Part shown: one piece after another, positions 53,863 to 62,750 of the stretch
Numbering within the stretch: position 1 is the first letter of the stretch
Layout of the letters: each line of letters starts with the position of its first letter
Source of the DNA: Saprospiraceae bacterium
GTDB lineage: Bacteria; Bacteroidota; Bacteroidia; Chitinophagales; Saprospiraceae
Reading direction: 5' to 3'
NCBI GenBank assembly: GCA_027080725.1
Contig: JALWRC010000043.1
Coordinates: 1-64,000, forward strand
DNA length: 64,000 nucleotides
Notes under the pieces: generated by a model
What the model saw: only the letters and a program-made list of their open reading frames with translations
Databases searched by the model: none
Told to the model about the DNA's origin: nothing
Made by a program: the position numbers and the translations under genes

Positions 53863-53870
53863 TATCTTTG
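53863..53870 (+). promoter_or_regulatory. -7 promoter element of the tRNA cluster (TATCTTTG)
   Basis: TATCTTTG fits TAnnTTTG and lies 40 bases before tRNA-Val, suggesting a short 5' leader. The -33 element is not clear. Confidence 0.5.
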
Positions 53871-53910
53871 CACTCCTGTTTGAAAAGCTCATACGGGAGA
53901 TTTCACTCTT

Positions 53911-53985
53911 GGGTAATTAGCTCAGTTGGTTTAGAGCGCTGCCTTGACAGGGCAGAGGTCACAGGTTCGAATCCTGTATTACCCA
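53911..53985 (+). tRNA. tRNA-Val (anticodon GAC)
   Basis: The acceptor GGGTAAT pairs with ATTACCC, discriminator A at 53985. The anticodon loop TTGACAG on a CTGCC/GGCAG stem gives GAC. The T arm is ACAGGTTCGAATCCTGT. CCA is not encoded. Confidence 0.95.
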
Positions 53986-53990
53986 CTTTT

Positions 53991-54064
53991 CGGGATGTAG
54001 CTCAGTCCGGTAGAGTACTCGTCTGGGGGGCGAGTGGTCGCAAGTTCAAATCTTGTCATCCCGA
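53991..54064 (+). tRNA. tRNA-Pro (anticodon GGG)
   Basis: The acceptor CGGGATG pairs with CATCCCG, discriminator A. The anticodon loop CTGGGGG on a CTCGT/GCGAG stem gives GGG. It lies five bases after tRNA-Val, so they share a transcript. Confidence 0.95.
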
Positions 54065-54085
54065 CTTTTTCTTTTTATTTTTTTT

Positions 54086-54159
<74 letters not shown>

Positions 54160-54251
54160 CTTTTTTATCATACCAAGGACAAACGAGATAGCCCTCTCTC
54201 TTCCCCTTTCACTTTGATTGACATTTACCGCTCTTCTATCACACCCTACTT

Positions 54252-54412
54252 AGTTTCTGCCAGAAAACTATCAATTTTATGAAATGAGAGATTTTGGATG
54301 AGCTTTTTCGTTTTTCGAAACGAAGTGATGCCTGGGCATCGGTGAGTTGAGAAAAATAAAAAGATCGCCAAAAGATACATTTCTAATTTTGAAAAGTTTT
54401 CTTGCATACACT
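54252..54412. repeat. MITE-like element, simple copy
   Basis: This 161-base element has imperfect terminal inverted repeats (AGTTTCTGCCAGAAAACT at the left and, inverted, AGTGTATGCAAGAAAACT at the right). ACTT lies on both outer sides and may be a target duplication. The centre is the palindrome GATGCC-TG-GGCATC. The copy at 5515-5843 is the same element with a second repeat inserted in that central loop. It lies next to the tRNA cluster. Confidence 0.7.
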
Positions 54413-54417
54413 ACTTA

Positions 54418-54454
54418 TAAAAAGAGGGAAGACAAACCTGCCTTCCCTCTTTTC
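54418..54454. terminator. Bidirectional terminator
   Basis: AAAAGAGGGAAG and CTTCCCTCTTTT form a 12-pair stem with a ten-base loop. It can serve the minus-strand gene at 54511 and transcripts from the tRNA side. Confidence 0.85.
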
Positions 54455-54510
54455 TTTCCTTAGCAGAAAGAGCGCCATCGTCAACAACTCATTCCTGCAT
54501 TCGCCTAACT

Positions 54511-55242
54511 CTATTGTTTGACAAATTGCTTTATAATAGATAAATCTTCTTTGTCTGCATTCAAGCGCATAAAATAGTTACCCGCCTTTAACTTTCGCAC
54601 ATCAATATCCACCGCACTACCATTTTCCGGAAGGGTTTGTACTACTTCATGGAGAATCTTTCCATTCATCGAGAATATCTCTACTCGAAAGGTCTTGTGC
54701 AGCAGGCCCTTGGGTAACTGGATATGTAATATTTGACCAACCGGGTTGGGCAAATCATTAACCTTACTATAAGTGGCATCCACATTGTCTACTGCATTGG
54801 TGCAGTCATTGACATAAAGGAGCATACTATCAAGAGTCTCCTCCTTTTTTCCATCAATCCAACCGCGAAATCGATAAACACCTCCTCCTTTGACTCCGTT
54901 GTCATGAACATCAAACCGGATCAAAATCATGCCAGAGGGGAGAATGCGATTAGGCGCGTCATCAGGACACGCTTTTACGAAAGGAGAATAACAGGTATTT
55001 GCATCACAAATACTATATTCCCACAGCTCCCCACAACTCACGAGCGATATGTCCCAATAAAAGAGAAGCGTATCTGACGTAAGATTCTTCACGTTGAATA
55101 AAGATTCTTTTAACGATTGGGGGTCACTGACTTCAAACTTCAAAGTATCCACCTGTTTAGGTTGATATTCAAAAATGCTTTTTTGTCCGTGAAGAAGCGC
55201 CACGACAAAGATGTTAATTACTAAAAAGCCTAAAAATCTCAT
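54511..55242 (-). CDS. Secreted protein with T9SS tail
   Basis: The 243-residue protein has a signal peptide (MRFLGFLVINIFVVALLHG). A beta-rich domain follows with paired cysteines (CGELWEYSICDANTCYSPFVKAC). The T9SS domain (NDLPNPVGQILHIQLPKG...VEIFSMNGKILHEV...GNYFMRL) covers the last 75 residues. The role is unknown. It follows the Omp28-like gene by 21 bases on the same strand, so the two are probably co-transcribed and may be partners. Confidence 0.65.
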   Translation of the reverse strand: MRFLGFLVINIFVVALLHGQKSIFEYQPKQVDTLKFEVSDPQSLKESLFNVKNLTSDTLLFYWDISLVSCGELWEYSICDANTCYSPFVKACPDDAPNRILPSGMILIRFDVHDNGVKGGGVYRFRGWIDGKKEETLDSMLLYVNDCTNAVDNVDATYSKVNDLPNPVGQILHIQLPKGLLHKTFRVEIFSMNGKILHEVVQTLPENGSAVDIDVRKLKAGNYFMRLNADKEDLSIIKQFVKQ

Positions 55243-55263
55243 TTTGAGCTGTTTTATTTAGTC

Positions 55264-57249
55264 TTAATCCACTATCATTAGCTTCTTGGCAATCACCGTT
55301 TCATTGGTCTGAACATGAAGCAAATAACTTCCGGGCAAAGTTCCATTTCTATTCCACCTGATTTCATGATGTCCTTTTTCTAAGGATTGCACGGCGTTAG
55401 GGAAGGGCACTTGTTTCCCTGTCGCATCATAAAGTGATAACCGGACATCTGAATGCGTACCCAAATCGAAAGATATATCCATATACTCATGGACAAGATT
55501 AGGCTTGATCGTAAAATTGCTCAACTCTGGAGTGACGGAGGGCTGCCCTGTCGCTACAGTTTGAGTTCGCTTAATCTTGACATTATCCATGTATCCGATG
55601 GCCGCACCATCTCCAGCTGAGATCATATTGAAACGAATGAGTGCCTCTTCTTCACCTGCGACACTACTCAAATCGACAGTCATATTCGTCCATTTGCTTG
55701 CATCAGGAAGGAAAAATGGATCTCTGGCACATACTGTTGTTCTCAAATCATCTCCTGACTTCTTCCAAATGGACTGCCAAGTCTCTCCACAATCTGTCGA
55801 AGTCAACACTTCTAGGGTATTGGGGCTTGAATTAGGCGATCCCATGCACCAATCGAAAGACATTTCCGCATGCACTGCCCGAGAGAAATCCATTTTTTGG
55901 ATGGTTGCATAATTCTCTACACCTTGAGGAAAGAGTCGGTAAAAAAAGATCATGCATTGCTTCGAGCGACCATATGCCCCGACGTTGGTAGCCACGCCGA
56001 AATTGGCCGGACCGGCCATCGATATACCCAATCGGTGCTTAGTTTCTTGGATAATATGCTCTGGCATCGTGGGGAGTCGCGGAATCTGGCCTTCAAAATC
56101 AAATGAGGCCTCTTCTGCAAAGGTTTCCGTCTCATACAAAACGAAGTCCGGAGCAATAAAAAAGTTATCCAAATCATATTTGTCTCTTTTATTTAGAGCG
56201 GCTGGCGGCTGCGTCGCGTAAACAAGCGTCACATGACCGGCTGGGGCCTCTATTGGGTCAAACTCTATTTCAATTTGTCCAAATGCAGCAACTGTATCCT
56301 GAATCTCCTTAGTAGTGAAGTTTTGACCTCCATCAATACTATACCCTACTAATATACCCGATAACGCTTCATCTCCATCGTTGTAAACCGTACATTTGGG
56401 AACCACCATATGGTCACATTTTCCATCCGGCTCGAATGCTTCTGCTTCCAATGAAATATCCGTAACATCAAATCGGCTGGCATCAATCGGATCACTCTCT
56501 CCGGCCTGTACAATCTTCATGCTATTGACATCTTGAACCCAAGCAACAATGGCTAGTTCTCCCACATCATGGATGTATGATGGAATATCAACAGTGAAAC
56601 TATATTCCTCGGACTTACCAGCCGACATTGTCTTAATTCGGGTTCCATTGGCATCAGGTAGCATCTTACGCATAACACTATAAAACTCCGTCTCTCCATT
56701 AGAACCAGGAGAAAATGGCCACGAAATTGTTTTTTCAACTATTGCGACAAAAAGATGTTTTGCACCTGAGGTGAAACTGCTGCGCGTCTCATTCTTAAGT
56801 ATGACAGAAACATCGAGAGTCTTAAACGCACTATCGATATCATGACTCACTGTAACAGAAATCGGAGAAGTCTTAGAGGTAAAGGTATTGATGTTACTCT
56901 GTTGTAAATTGTATGGGGCCCCCTTATAAGCCCGGCCTGTTGGCCAAAAAGTACCATCCATTATGGTGGTCGGAACACCATTCACTCCATAATATAACCT
57001 TCTTGTGCTCACTTCTCCCGGATTATCGAGGTTCATTGGATCATAACCGGGGAAAGAAGTTTGATACTTGATGGCAACTACAGCACCTGAATTCTGAGCT
57101 AATAATGCGTTGAATGCCGGATTTTGAGACGCACAAGGGCCACAGGAGGCCTGCGTCCATTCTTCTATAAGTGGCACGTGCTTTACCTGTGCCTCAGCAG
57201 TCAAATATGCCACAAATAGTGTTAACAGAAGGAGTAATTTTTTTTGCAT
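55264..57249 (-). CDS. Omp28-like surface protein with thioredoxin-type fold and T9SS tail
   Basis: The 661-residue protein has a signal peptide (MQKKLLLLLTLFVAYLTAEA), then a thioredoxin-like domain of the Omp28 type. WTQASCGPCASQNPAFN near residues 31-47 carries a CxxC pair, and YGVNGVPTTIMDG near 88 carries the cis-Pro motif. A CARDB-like beta domain (CTVYNDGDEALSGILVGYSIDGG) lies in the middle, followed by a MAM/jelly-roll-like domain around 410-560 and a T9SS tail. It may act in disulphide chemistry or redox sensing at the cell surface; that is inference. Confidence 0.75.
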   Translation of the reverse strand: MQKKLLLLLTLFVAYLTAEAQVKHVPLIEEWTQASCGPCASQNPAFNALLAQNSGAVVAIKYQTSFPGYDPMNLDNPGEVSTRRLYYGVNGVPTTIMDGTFWPTGRAYKGAPYNLQQSNINTFTSKTSPISVTVSHDIDSAFKTLDVSVILKNETRSSFTSGAKHLFVAIVEKTISWPFSPGSNGETEFYSVMRKMLPDANGTRIKTMSAGKSEEYSFTVDIPSYIHDVGELAIVAWVQDVNSMKIVQAGESDPIDASRFDVTDISLEAEAFEPDGKCDHMVVPKCTVYNDGDEALSGILVGYSIDGGQNFTTKEIQDTVAAFGQIEIEFDPIEAPAGHVTLVYATQPPAALNKRDKYDLDNFFIAPDFVLYETETFAEEASFDFEGQIPRLPTMPEHIIQETKHRLGISMAGPANFGVATNVGAYGRSKQCMIFFYRLFPQGVENYATIQKMDFSRAVHAEMSFDWCMGSPNSSPNTLEVLTSTDCGETWQSIWKKSGDDLRTTVCARDPFFLPDASKWTNMTVDLSSVAGEEEALIRFNMISAGDGAAIGYMDNVKIKRTQTVATGQPSVTPELSNFTIKPNLVHEYMDISFDLGTHSDVRLSLYDATGKQVPFPNAVQSLEKGHHEIRWNRNGTLPGSYLLHVQTNETVIAKKLMIVD

Positions 57250-57505
57250 AGCTTAAATGATTTTAATAATTAGATAATGCGAGTTATGAAATTGTAAAGT
57301 ATCGGCAAAGCTATAAAAAAACCTTCCATTCAAAACAAAAAAGCCAAACATTTAACATATTATTAGTCTTTCACATATGTATTGTTACTGTATCTTTTAT
57401 TCAACCATTTCATACCTCTAATAACAACAACCTAGGCATCACTATAAAAGTATTACTGCTAAGATTTGTCCAGGTGAAAAAAAATACGGATTTTCGCGTC
57501 CTGTT

Positions 57506-58501
57506 ATGAATCAAAACACTCAAATAAAAATACTACTCTCTCAGCCTAAGGATGTTATCATCACCACCCATCGCAATCCGGACGGTGATGCACTAGGGGC
57601 TTCTTTGGCATTGGCTCAATACCTTCAAAAAAAATTGCACAAGGTAACGGTCATCACTCCCAGCGAATATCCCTACAACTTCGGGTGGATGACAGGCATT
57701 AATGATATTATCATTCACGATGATGATCCCGGTCTAGCCTATGACAAAATTGCTGAAGCGGATGTAATTTTTGCATTGGACTACAACGCATTGGACCGGG
57801 TAGATAAAATGGGGGCCCATATCATGCAATCTACTGCAGACAAAATTATGATCGATCATCACATCGATCCGGAACCTTTCGCCGATTTTGCCATCTCCCA
57901 ATGCGAAGCCAGCTCGACCTGTGAACTCGTGTACCAATTTATCGTCGACCAGGATGGGAAGTCGGATATCGACAAAGACATGGCGGACAAGCTTTATGCC
58001 GGAATATTAACGGATACCGGACGGTTCAGACATAGTACCAGCGCAAAGCTCTATCGCATTGTCGCAGATTTGAAAGAGCTGGGCATGGATGACTTGGAAG
58101 TGCATGATGCCATTTATAATAGCATGTATGAAAAACACCTCCGGCTAATCGGTCATTGTCTTAACAACCGGTTTGAAGTATTTCCGGAAGCCAAGGCAGG
58201 ATTAATCTATCTTACAAAAGAGGATTACAAAAACTTTAATATCAAGCGAGGGGACACCGAAGGATTGGTCAATTACCCCATGATGATGAAAGACATCCGG
58301 CTTTCGGCTTTAATCATGGAACAGCCTACAATAGTTAAGCTTTCTTTGCGTTCTAAGGGGGATCTCTCTGTTCAGGAAATTGCACGTAAACACTTTCACG
58401 GCGGGGGACATAAGAATGCTTCCGGAGGTTATATGCACGGCTCCTTAGAAAAAACCATACAAAAGTTCAAGGAAGTGTTACCTTTGCTTTCCACAAAATG
58501 A
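57506..58501 (+). CDS. nrnA: DHH-family bifunctional oligoribonuclease/PAP phosphatase NrnA
   Basis: NrnA degrades short RNA oligomers and dephosphorylates pAp. The 331-residue protein has HRNPDGDALGAS (residues 22-33, the DHH metal site), ALDYNALDRV near 95, MIDHHIDP near 117, TDTGRFRHSTS near 171, and the DHHA1 signature FHGGGHKNASGGY near 300. It is followed after 34 bases by the FKBP lipoprotein gene. Confidence 0.93.
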   Translation: MNQNTQIKILLSQPKDVIITTHRNPDGDALGASLALAQYLQKKLHKVTVITPSEYPYNFGWMTGINDIIIHDDDPGLAYDKIAEADVIFALDYNALDRVDKMGAHIMQSTADKIMIDHHIDPEPFADFAISQCEASSTCELVYQFIVDQDGKSDIDKDMADKLYAGILTDTGRFRHSTSAKLYRIVADLKELGMDDLEVHDAIYNSMYEKHLRLIGHCLNNRFEVFPEAKAGLIYLTKEDYKNFNIKRGDTEGLVNYPMMMKDIRLSALIMEQPTIVKLSLRSKGDLSVQEIARKHFHGGGHKNASGGYMHGSLEKTIQKFKEVLPLLSTK

Positions 58502-58535
58502 CAATCAATTTATTTACACTAAAGTTAATATTATA

Positions 58536-59420
58536 ATGAAAATCTTCCAATTAGCGCTGTTGAGCGTATTACTTCTAAGCATCACCTCTTGCAAAAATAA
58601 TGGTGCCGGGGCTTCGGATTCTTCCGGTGCCACCAAAACACCGGCAGGGTATGAATATACCCACGTTGTAAAAAACGAAGGAGCTACCCCCAAACAAGGG
58701 GATTTGGTGCGATTTCATTTTAAAGTCGTCGATGACAAAGGTAAAATGAGATTTAACAGTTGGGATGCCGGTCAGCCTACCGAATTCAAAATGCCCGCCC
58801 AAAACGACAAATTGGCCAAAGATCCTGTCATTTCGACGCTCTTTCTGATGGCAAAAGGAGACAGCCTGGTGGTCAATTACCCCGTGGATTCGATGCCGAC
58901 AAAACCTGCTGATTTGGATGGTGTCAAGAGCTTCGCGTATCACCTAAAAATGATCGACATCATATCCCCCGAAGAGCAGGCCAAAGCCAAGGAGGTCAAC
59001 GACAAAGTTGCCGCAGAGAAAAAAGCACAGGTCGACCAAATCCTCAAAGACTACAAATCGGGCAAGCTCAAATCCAAAATCAAAAAACAGCCCTCCGGCC
59101 TAGAAATTTACACCGTCGAAGAGGGAAATGGCCCTACCCCACAAGCAGGACAAAAGGTAAAAGTCAACTATTACGGTGTACTCAAAGAGAACGGCGTCAT
59201 GTTTGACAATTCTTTTTCAAGAGGACAGCCATTTGAATTTACATTGGGAAGAGGGCAGGTTATCCCCGGATGGGATCAGGGATTGGCCCTTCTGAAAAAA
59301 GGCAGCAAAGCTGTATTGTTTATACCATATGCGATGGCATATGGCGAAGCGGGAAGCCCTCCGGTTATTCCTGCCAAGGCGGACCTTGTTTTTTATGTCG
59401 AGTTGCTTGACGTAAAATAA
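58536..59420 (+). CDS. FKBP-type peptidyl-prolyl isomerase lipoprotein with two FKBP-like domains
   Basis: The 294-residue protein has a lipobox (LLLSITSC, Cys19). Two FKBP-like domains follow. The first (residues about 40-145) is degenerate, lacking the VIPGW and YG motifs. The second (about 185-294) is complete, with VKVNYYGVLKENGVMFDNSF, FTLGRGQVIPGWDQGLALLKKG and AYGEAGSPPVIPAKADLVFYVELLDVK. A Lys/Ala-rich helix links them. It probably folds outer-membrane or periplasmic proteins and may be needed for the many secreted proteins here. A strong terminator follows. Confidence 0.9.
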   Translation: MKIFQLALLSVLLLSITSCKNNGAGASDSSGATKTPAGYEYTHVVKNEGATPKQGDLVRFHFKVVDDKGKMRFNSWDAGQPTEFKMPAQNDKLAKDPVISTLFLMAKGDSLVVNYPVDSMPTKPADLDGVKSFAYHLKMIDIISPEEQAKAKEVNDKVAAEKKAQVDQILKDYKSGKLKSKIKKQPSGLEIYTVEEGNGPTPQAGQKVKVNYYGVLKENGVMFDNSFSRGQPFEFTLGRGQVIPGWDQGLALLKKGSKAVLFIPYAMAYGEAGSPPVIPAKADLVFYVELLDVK

Positions 59421-59464
59421 TCTTGCCGCATTTCTTCTTTTGAAGATAAAACATATTCCACTTA

Positions 59465-59513
59465 GGCAACTATTTGGGTGTCGTCCTACCGGTTGCACTC
59501 CCGAATAGTTGCC
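59465..59513 (+). terminator. Rho-independent terminator of the FKBP gene
   Basis: GGCAACTATTTGGG and CCCGAATAGTTGCC form a 14-pair stem (one G-T pair) with a 21-base loop, followed by a T-rich run. Confidence 0.85.
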
Positions 59514-59543
59514 GTTATTTTTCAACCATTTCATAACAGATCC

Positions 59544-60627
59544 ATGACACAAGATCAACTAAAAGAAGTCCGGTCCCGACTGGAGATGCTCAGGAGGTAT
59601 CTTTGACGTCGATAACCGCACCATCCAATTAGAAGAAAACGAGGCCCTCACGTTGGACCCGGAATTTTGGGACGACAAACAACGGGCCGAGACCATCCTC
59701 AAAAACATCAAACGGCATAAGCATTGGCTGAAGGGATACCAATCGGTCAAGAGCAAGGTAGAGGACCTGCAAGTCCTCTACGAATTCCAACAGGAAGGGG
59801 AAGCGACAGAAGAAGAGGTAAACGAGCAATACAACGCCGCACTTCAGGCGCTTGATGACCTCGAGTTTCACTCCACCCTCGACCGGCCGGAAGACGAACT
59901 GGATTGTATCCTGGAAATCAATGCGGGAGCAGGAGGAACAGAGAGCTGCGACTGGGCGGATATGCTCTACCGCATGTATCAAATGTGGGGAGAAAAAAGT
60001 GGATTTAAGGTGTCCGTCATCAATGGTGTCCCCGGAGATATAGCGGGGATTAAGTCGGTGGAACTCGAAATCAAAGGCGACTACGCTTATGGTTTGCTCA
60101 AAGGGGAAACCGGAGTGCATCGTCTCGTGCGCATCAGCCCCTACAATGCTCAGGGGAAACGCATGACTTCTTTTGCTTCCGTATTTGTACACCCCATGAT
60201 TGATGACACCATCCAAATCGATGTCAATCCGGCGGACCTCGAATGGGATACCTTCCGGGCCAGCGGCGCCGGTGGTCAGCACGTCAATAAAACGGAAAGT
60301 GCAGTCCGGGTACGACACTTGCCTTCCGGAGTCGTCGTCGAATGTCAAAAAGAGCGCTCCCAACACATGAACAGGGAGCACGCCCTAAAGATGCTAAAGT
60401 CCCGGCTTTACGAATTGGAACTCGAAAAGCAACGCGCCGAAAAAGACATGGTAGAATCCCAAAAACAAAAGAACGAATGGGGTTCTCAAATCAGAAGCTA
60501 TGTCCTCGACGACAGACGGGTAAAAGACCACCGTACCGGCCATCAAACGGGCAATACGGATGCCGTCTTGAATGGAGATTTGGATGGCTTCATCAAAGCG
60601 TGGTTGATGCACCAGGGACGTAATTAA
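59544..60627 (+). CDS. prfB: Peptide chain release factor 2, expressed by programmed +1 frameshift
   Basis: RF2 reads UAA and UGA. The ATG at 59544 opens 20 codons (MTQDQLKEVRSRLEMLRRYL), and an in-frame TGA lies at 59604-59606. Shifting +1 at CTT-T restores the frame at GAC 59605 and gives a 360-residue protein of normal length. The GGQ motif (peptidyl hydrolysis) is at about 243-245. The tripeptide anticodon that reads SPF in most RF2 is SPY at about 198-200 here. An open frame starting at 59653 lacks the N-terminus and should not be used as the gene. It is tail-to-tail with the WG-repeat lipoprotein. Confidence 0.96.
59592..59606 (+). promoter_or_regulatory. RF2 programmed +1 frameshift site
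   Basis: AGGAGG (Shine-Dalgarno-like stimulator), then TAT, then the slippery CTT followed by TGA and C. This is the classic autoregulatory arrangement: low RF2 lets ribosomes pause at UGA and shift. The stimulator is present although Bacteroidota mRNAs generally do not depend on Shine-Dalgarno sequences. Confidence 0.96.
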
Positions 60628-60690
60628 TACGTCAAAGTAGCACGGACGAGTGAACTCCGGAAAGTCGGTTTCCCCAATCTCTCTTTACTT

Positions 60691-61884
60691 CTACTCCGGA
60701 TAGGCTTGAAAACGGGCCAACCCCTCCTTAAAATCGCGCAATTCATTATAGCCCGGAGGGATGACGGTATGACCGTTTTTGTCGATAACGCCAATTCCCT
60801 GCGAGGTGATAATCCGTGCCTTGCCCTCGTAGAAGTCCCATGAAAGAGGGAAATCCACTTTCCAAAACAAGGTGCCGTCCGGCCGGATCCAGTTCCACAA
60901 ATCTCCACCCGGCCTGGCACATAGAGCCAGTCCGTCATGAAACCCGTTTATCTGCACAAAAGACGGGGATACCACCACACTTCCTGTGGTGTCCATCAAG
61001 CCCATCAAGGTGTCCTTGGCAAACCGGATTCGACCGGCCCCAATATATTTCAACGAACGGATATCCGCAGGGCGCGTAAAGGTGTGCCCTCCGGGAAAAA
61101 TCGACACTTCGTCCCCTTTGATTAGGAGATATTTCCCCTGTGAAGAAGGAGTGATCCTGTCATAAATAGCAGGGCGCACGATCTTACCGGACGTGTCTAA
61201 AAGTCCATATTTGCCCTTCTTTTTGAAGCGGAAAGCCCCTCCAGAATAAGCATATATCCGGTCTATCTTATCTTTATTCAAATGGCGTCCTTGTTCATCA
61301 ATCAAAGCGAAAGCTTTGCCCTCCTTAACCCTGGCACAATTCTTTGTCACAAAAGGCCATGTCCGTTGGAACTGTGGCTTTAGGACTTGTTTGCCCCGTA
61401 CATCGACATAGCCCCACCCCGTTTCCGTTTGTACCTGAGCTAATCCGTTGCGATAATCCCCCAGGTTGATAAATTTCATCGGGACAATGGTGTCACCCGT
61501 GGCAGAGATAAATCCCATATGGCCTTCGAAGTCTTTGACCGCTGCTTTTTGCTCATGAAAAGACCGCGCTTCCATAAATTGTGGCTCGATACGCATTGCT
61601 CCTTTGGTGTCCACATAGCCCCACCGGCCTTTGTAATTGACCGCAGCAAGGCCTTCGCTAAAGTCGCGTGCGTCATCAAACTTTGCCGGGATAACGGGGT
61701 GGTTATGGGTATCAATCCACCCCCATTTGGCAGGGTCCGGTGTATAATCTTCCCAATATGCCGTAGCGATATCGACATCTTTCGAGGTATCCTCCTCCGC
61801 ATTATCGGAAGCACAAGAAAATAATAACGTCGAAAGAGTAATAAACGAGAAGAAGATTATGTTCTTAAATCGTATCCATTCCAT
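60691..61884 (-). CDS. WG-repeat (KWG) lipoprotein
   Basis: The 397-residue protein has a lipobox (TLLFSC, Cys24) followed by about ten WG-type repeats. Each holds a W/YG(Y/W)(V/I)D core, as in KWGWIDTHNHPVIPAKFDDARDF, RWGYVDTKGAMRIEPQF, GWGYVDVRGKQVLKPQF and KYGLLDTSGKIVRPAIYD. These repeats fold as beta-structure and are common in Bacteroidota envelope proteins. Function is unknown. It is divergent from the gene at 61902, 17 bases away, so both share a promoter region. Confidence 0.85.
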   Translation of the reverse strand: MEWIRFKNIIFFSFITLSTLLFSCASDNAEEDTSKDVDIATAYWEDYTPDPAKWGWIDTHNHPVIPAKFDDARDFSEGLAAVNYKGRWGYVDTKGAMRIEPQFMEARSFHEQKAAVKDFEGHMGFISATGDTIVPMKFINLGDYRNGLAQVQTETGWGYVDVRGKQVLKPQFQRTWPFVTKNCARVKEGKAFALIDEQGRHLNKDKIDRIYAYSGGAFRFKKKGKYGLLDTSGKIVRPAIYDRITPSSQGKYLLIKGDEVSIFPGGHTFTRPADIRSLKYIGAGRIRFAKDTLMGLMDTTGSVVVSPSFVQINGFHDGLALCARPGGDLWNWIRPDGTLFWKVDFPLSWDFYEGKARIITSQGIGVIDKNGHTVIPPGYNELRDFKEGLARFQAYPE

Positions 61885-61901
61885 AGTATATCATATTATC
61901 G

Positions 61902-62423
61902 ATGCAAAAGTATTTATCTTTCCCTATTCTCACAATATTCGCCCTTGTAAATTGGGTACTTTTTACGGATGACGCAGGAGCGTTCCGGATTTTAACTCCG
62001 GCAAAATTTACACATGTTGAGAAAGAGATCCGGTCCGGTGCTATCAAAACGACCACACATACCTTCTTCACTTTTCCCACACCGGATAGCAGCCGGTATT
62101 TCTCGGTGAGTTACTACGATATCGACACATCGGGTATAGAGGTGAACGACACTTTTTCGATACAGTTACTTCAGTCGATTGAGGAGGGCCTGTTGGCTTC
62201 TTTTGATGCGGATAAGGCCTATTCTGCGCCGTTGGAACTCCGGCGAGGTACAGGGATCATGTTTCGGGCAGGTTATAACGAATCCCGCAATGTCATGAAA
62301 GCACAAATTCGCTTTTATCCCCCAAGAGTATTCGTACTCCAGGTACTTTTGCCGCATAGGGAAGCGATGAGCAGGGATGCAGAGCGCTTTTTTCATTCAT
62401 TTGAATATTTGGGAGTCCGGTAA
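61902..62423 (+). CDS. Exported PsbP-like/DUF1795-like hypothetical protein
   Basis: The 173-residue protein has an N-terminal hydrophobic segment (YLSFPILTIFALVNWVLF). Its single mixed alpha-beta domain pattern (FRILTPAKFTHVEKEI..THTFFTFPTPDSSRYFSVSYYDID..LLASF..MFRAGYNESRNVMKAQIRFYPPRVFVLQVLLP..ERFFHSFEYL) resembles Bacteroidota exported proteins of the PsbP-like group. The role is unknown. It shares a 17-base divergent promoter region with the WG-repeat lipoprotein and lies just upstream of tRNA-Arg. Confidence 0.6.
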   Translation: MQKYLSFPILTIFALVNWVLFTDDAGAFRILTPAKFTHVEKEIRSGAIKTTTHTFFTFPTPDSSRYFSVSYYDIDTSGIEVNDTFSIQLLQSIEEGLLASFDADKAYSAPLELRRGTGIMFRAGYNESRNVMKAQIRFYPPRVFVLQVLLPHREAMSRDAERFFHSFEYLGVR

Positions 62424-62454
62424 GCCATTCGTCTTACAAAAAACGGCGGTAATG

Positions 62455-62485
62455 ATTGTTCAATTCAACACTATTGCTATCTTTG
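62455..62485 (+). promoter_or_regulatory. Promoter of tRNA-Arg
   Basis: ATTG at 62455-62458 and TATCTTTG at 62478-62485 are 19 bases apart, a close fit to the Bacteroidota consensus. tRNA-Arg begins 16 bases after the -7 box. Confidence 0.65.
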
Positions 62486-62501
62486 CGTTCCGTTTAAAAA
62501 T

Positions 62502-62578
62502 GGCTCCGTAGCTCAGCTGGATAGAGCAACTGACTTCTAATCAGTAGGTCGCAGGTTCGAATCCTGCCGGAGTCACCA
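62502..62578 (+). tRNA. tRNA-Arg (anticodon TCT), CCA encoded
   Basis: The acceptor GGCTCCG pairs with CGGAGTC (one G-T pair), discriminator A, and CCA is encoded at 62576-62578. The anticodon loop CTTCTAA on an ACTGA/TCAGT stem gives TCT. The other tRNAs in this window do not encode CCA. The 3' end of this gene is repeated twice downstream. Confidence 0.95.
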
Positions 62579-62750
62579 GAGAATGCGCATAAGAGATTCG
62601 ATAGAATCGTTTGAAAGGGAACGAGCTAAAAATGCAAATCCCATTTGCATTTTGGTGAGTGACATTTCAAACGCCGACGAAGGAGGCTTATGCGCATTTT
62701 GACCTTGGACTACAATAGGATCATCAAAGATAATCCTGCCGGAGTCACCA
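62579..62750. repeat. tRNA-end-bounded palindromic unit 1 (172 bases)
   Basis: The unit follows tRNA-Arg and ends with a copy of the tRNA 3' end (AATCCTGCCGGAGTCACCA, 62732-62750). It holds three nested inverted arms: ATGCGCATAAG/CTTATGCGCAT (62583 and 62687), GTTTGAAA/TTTCAAAC, and AAAATGCAAAT/ATTTGCATTTT around a CCC loop. No protein is encoded. The repeat unit length is 172 bases, tRNA end to tRNA end. Confidence 0.8.

Noticed and set aside
59629-60381. 250-residue minus-strand frame
   Set aside because: Antisense shadow of prfB, whose GGQ and frameshift site are certain.
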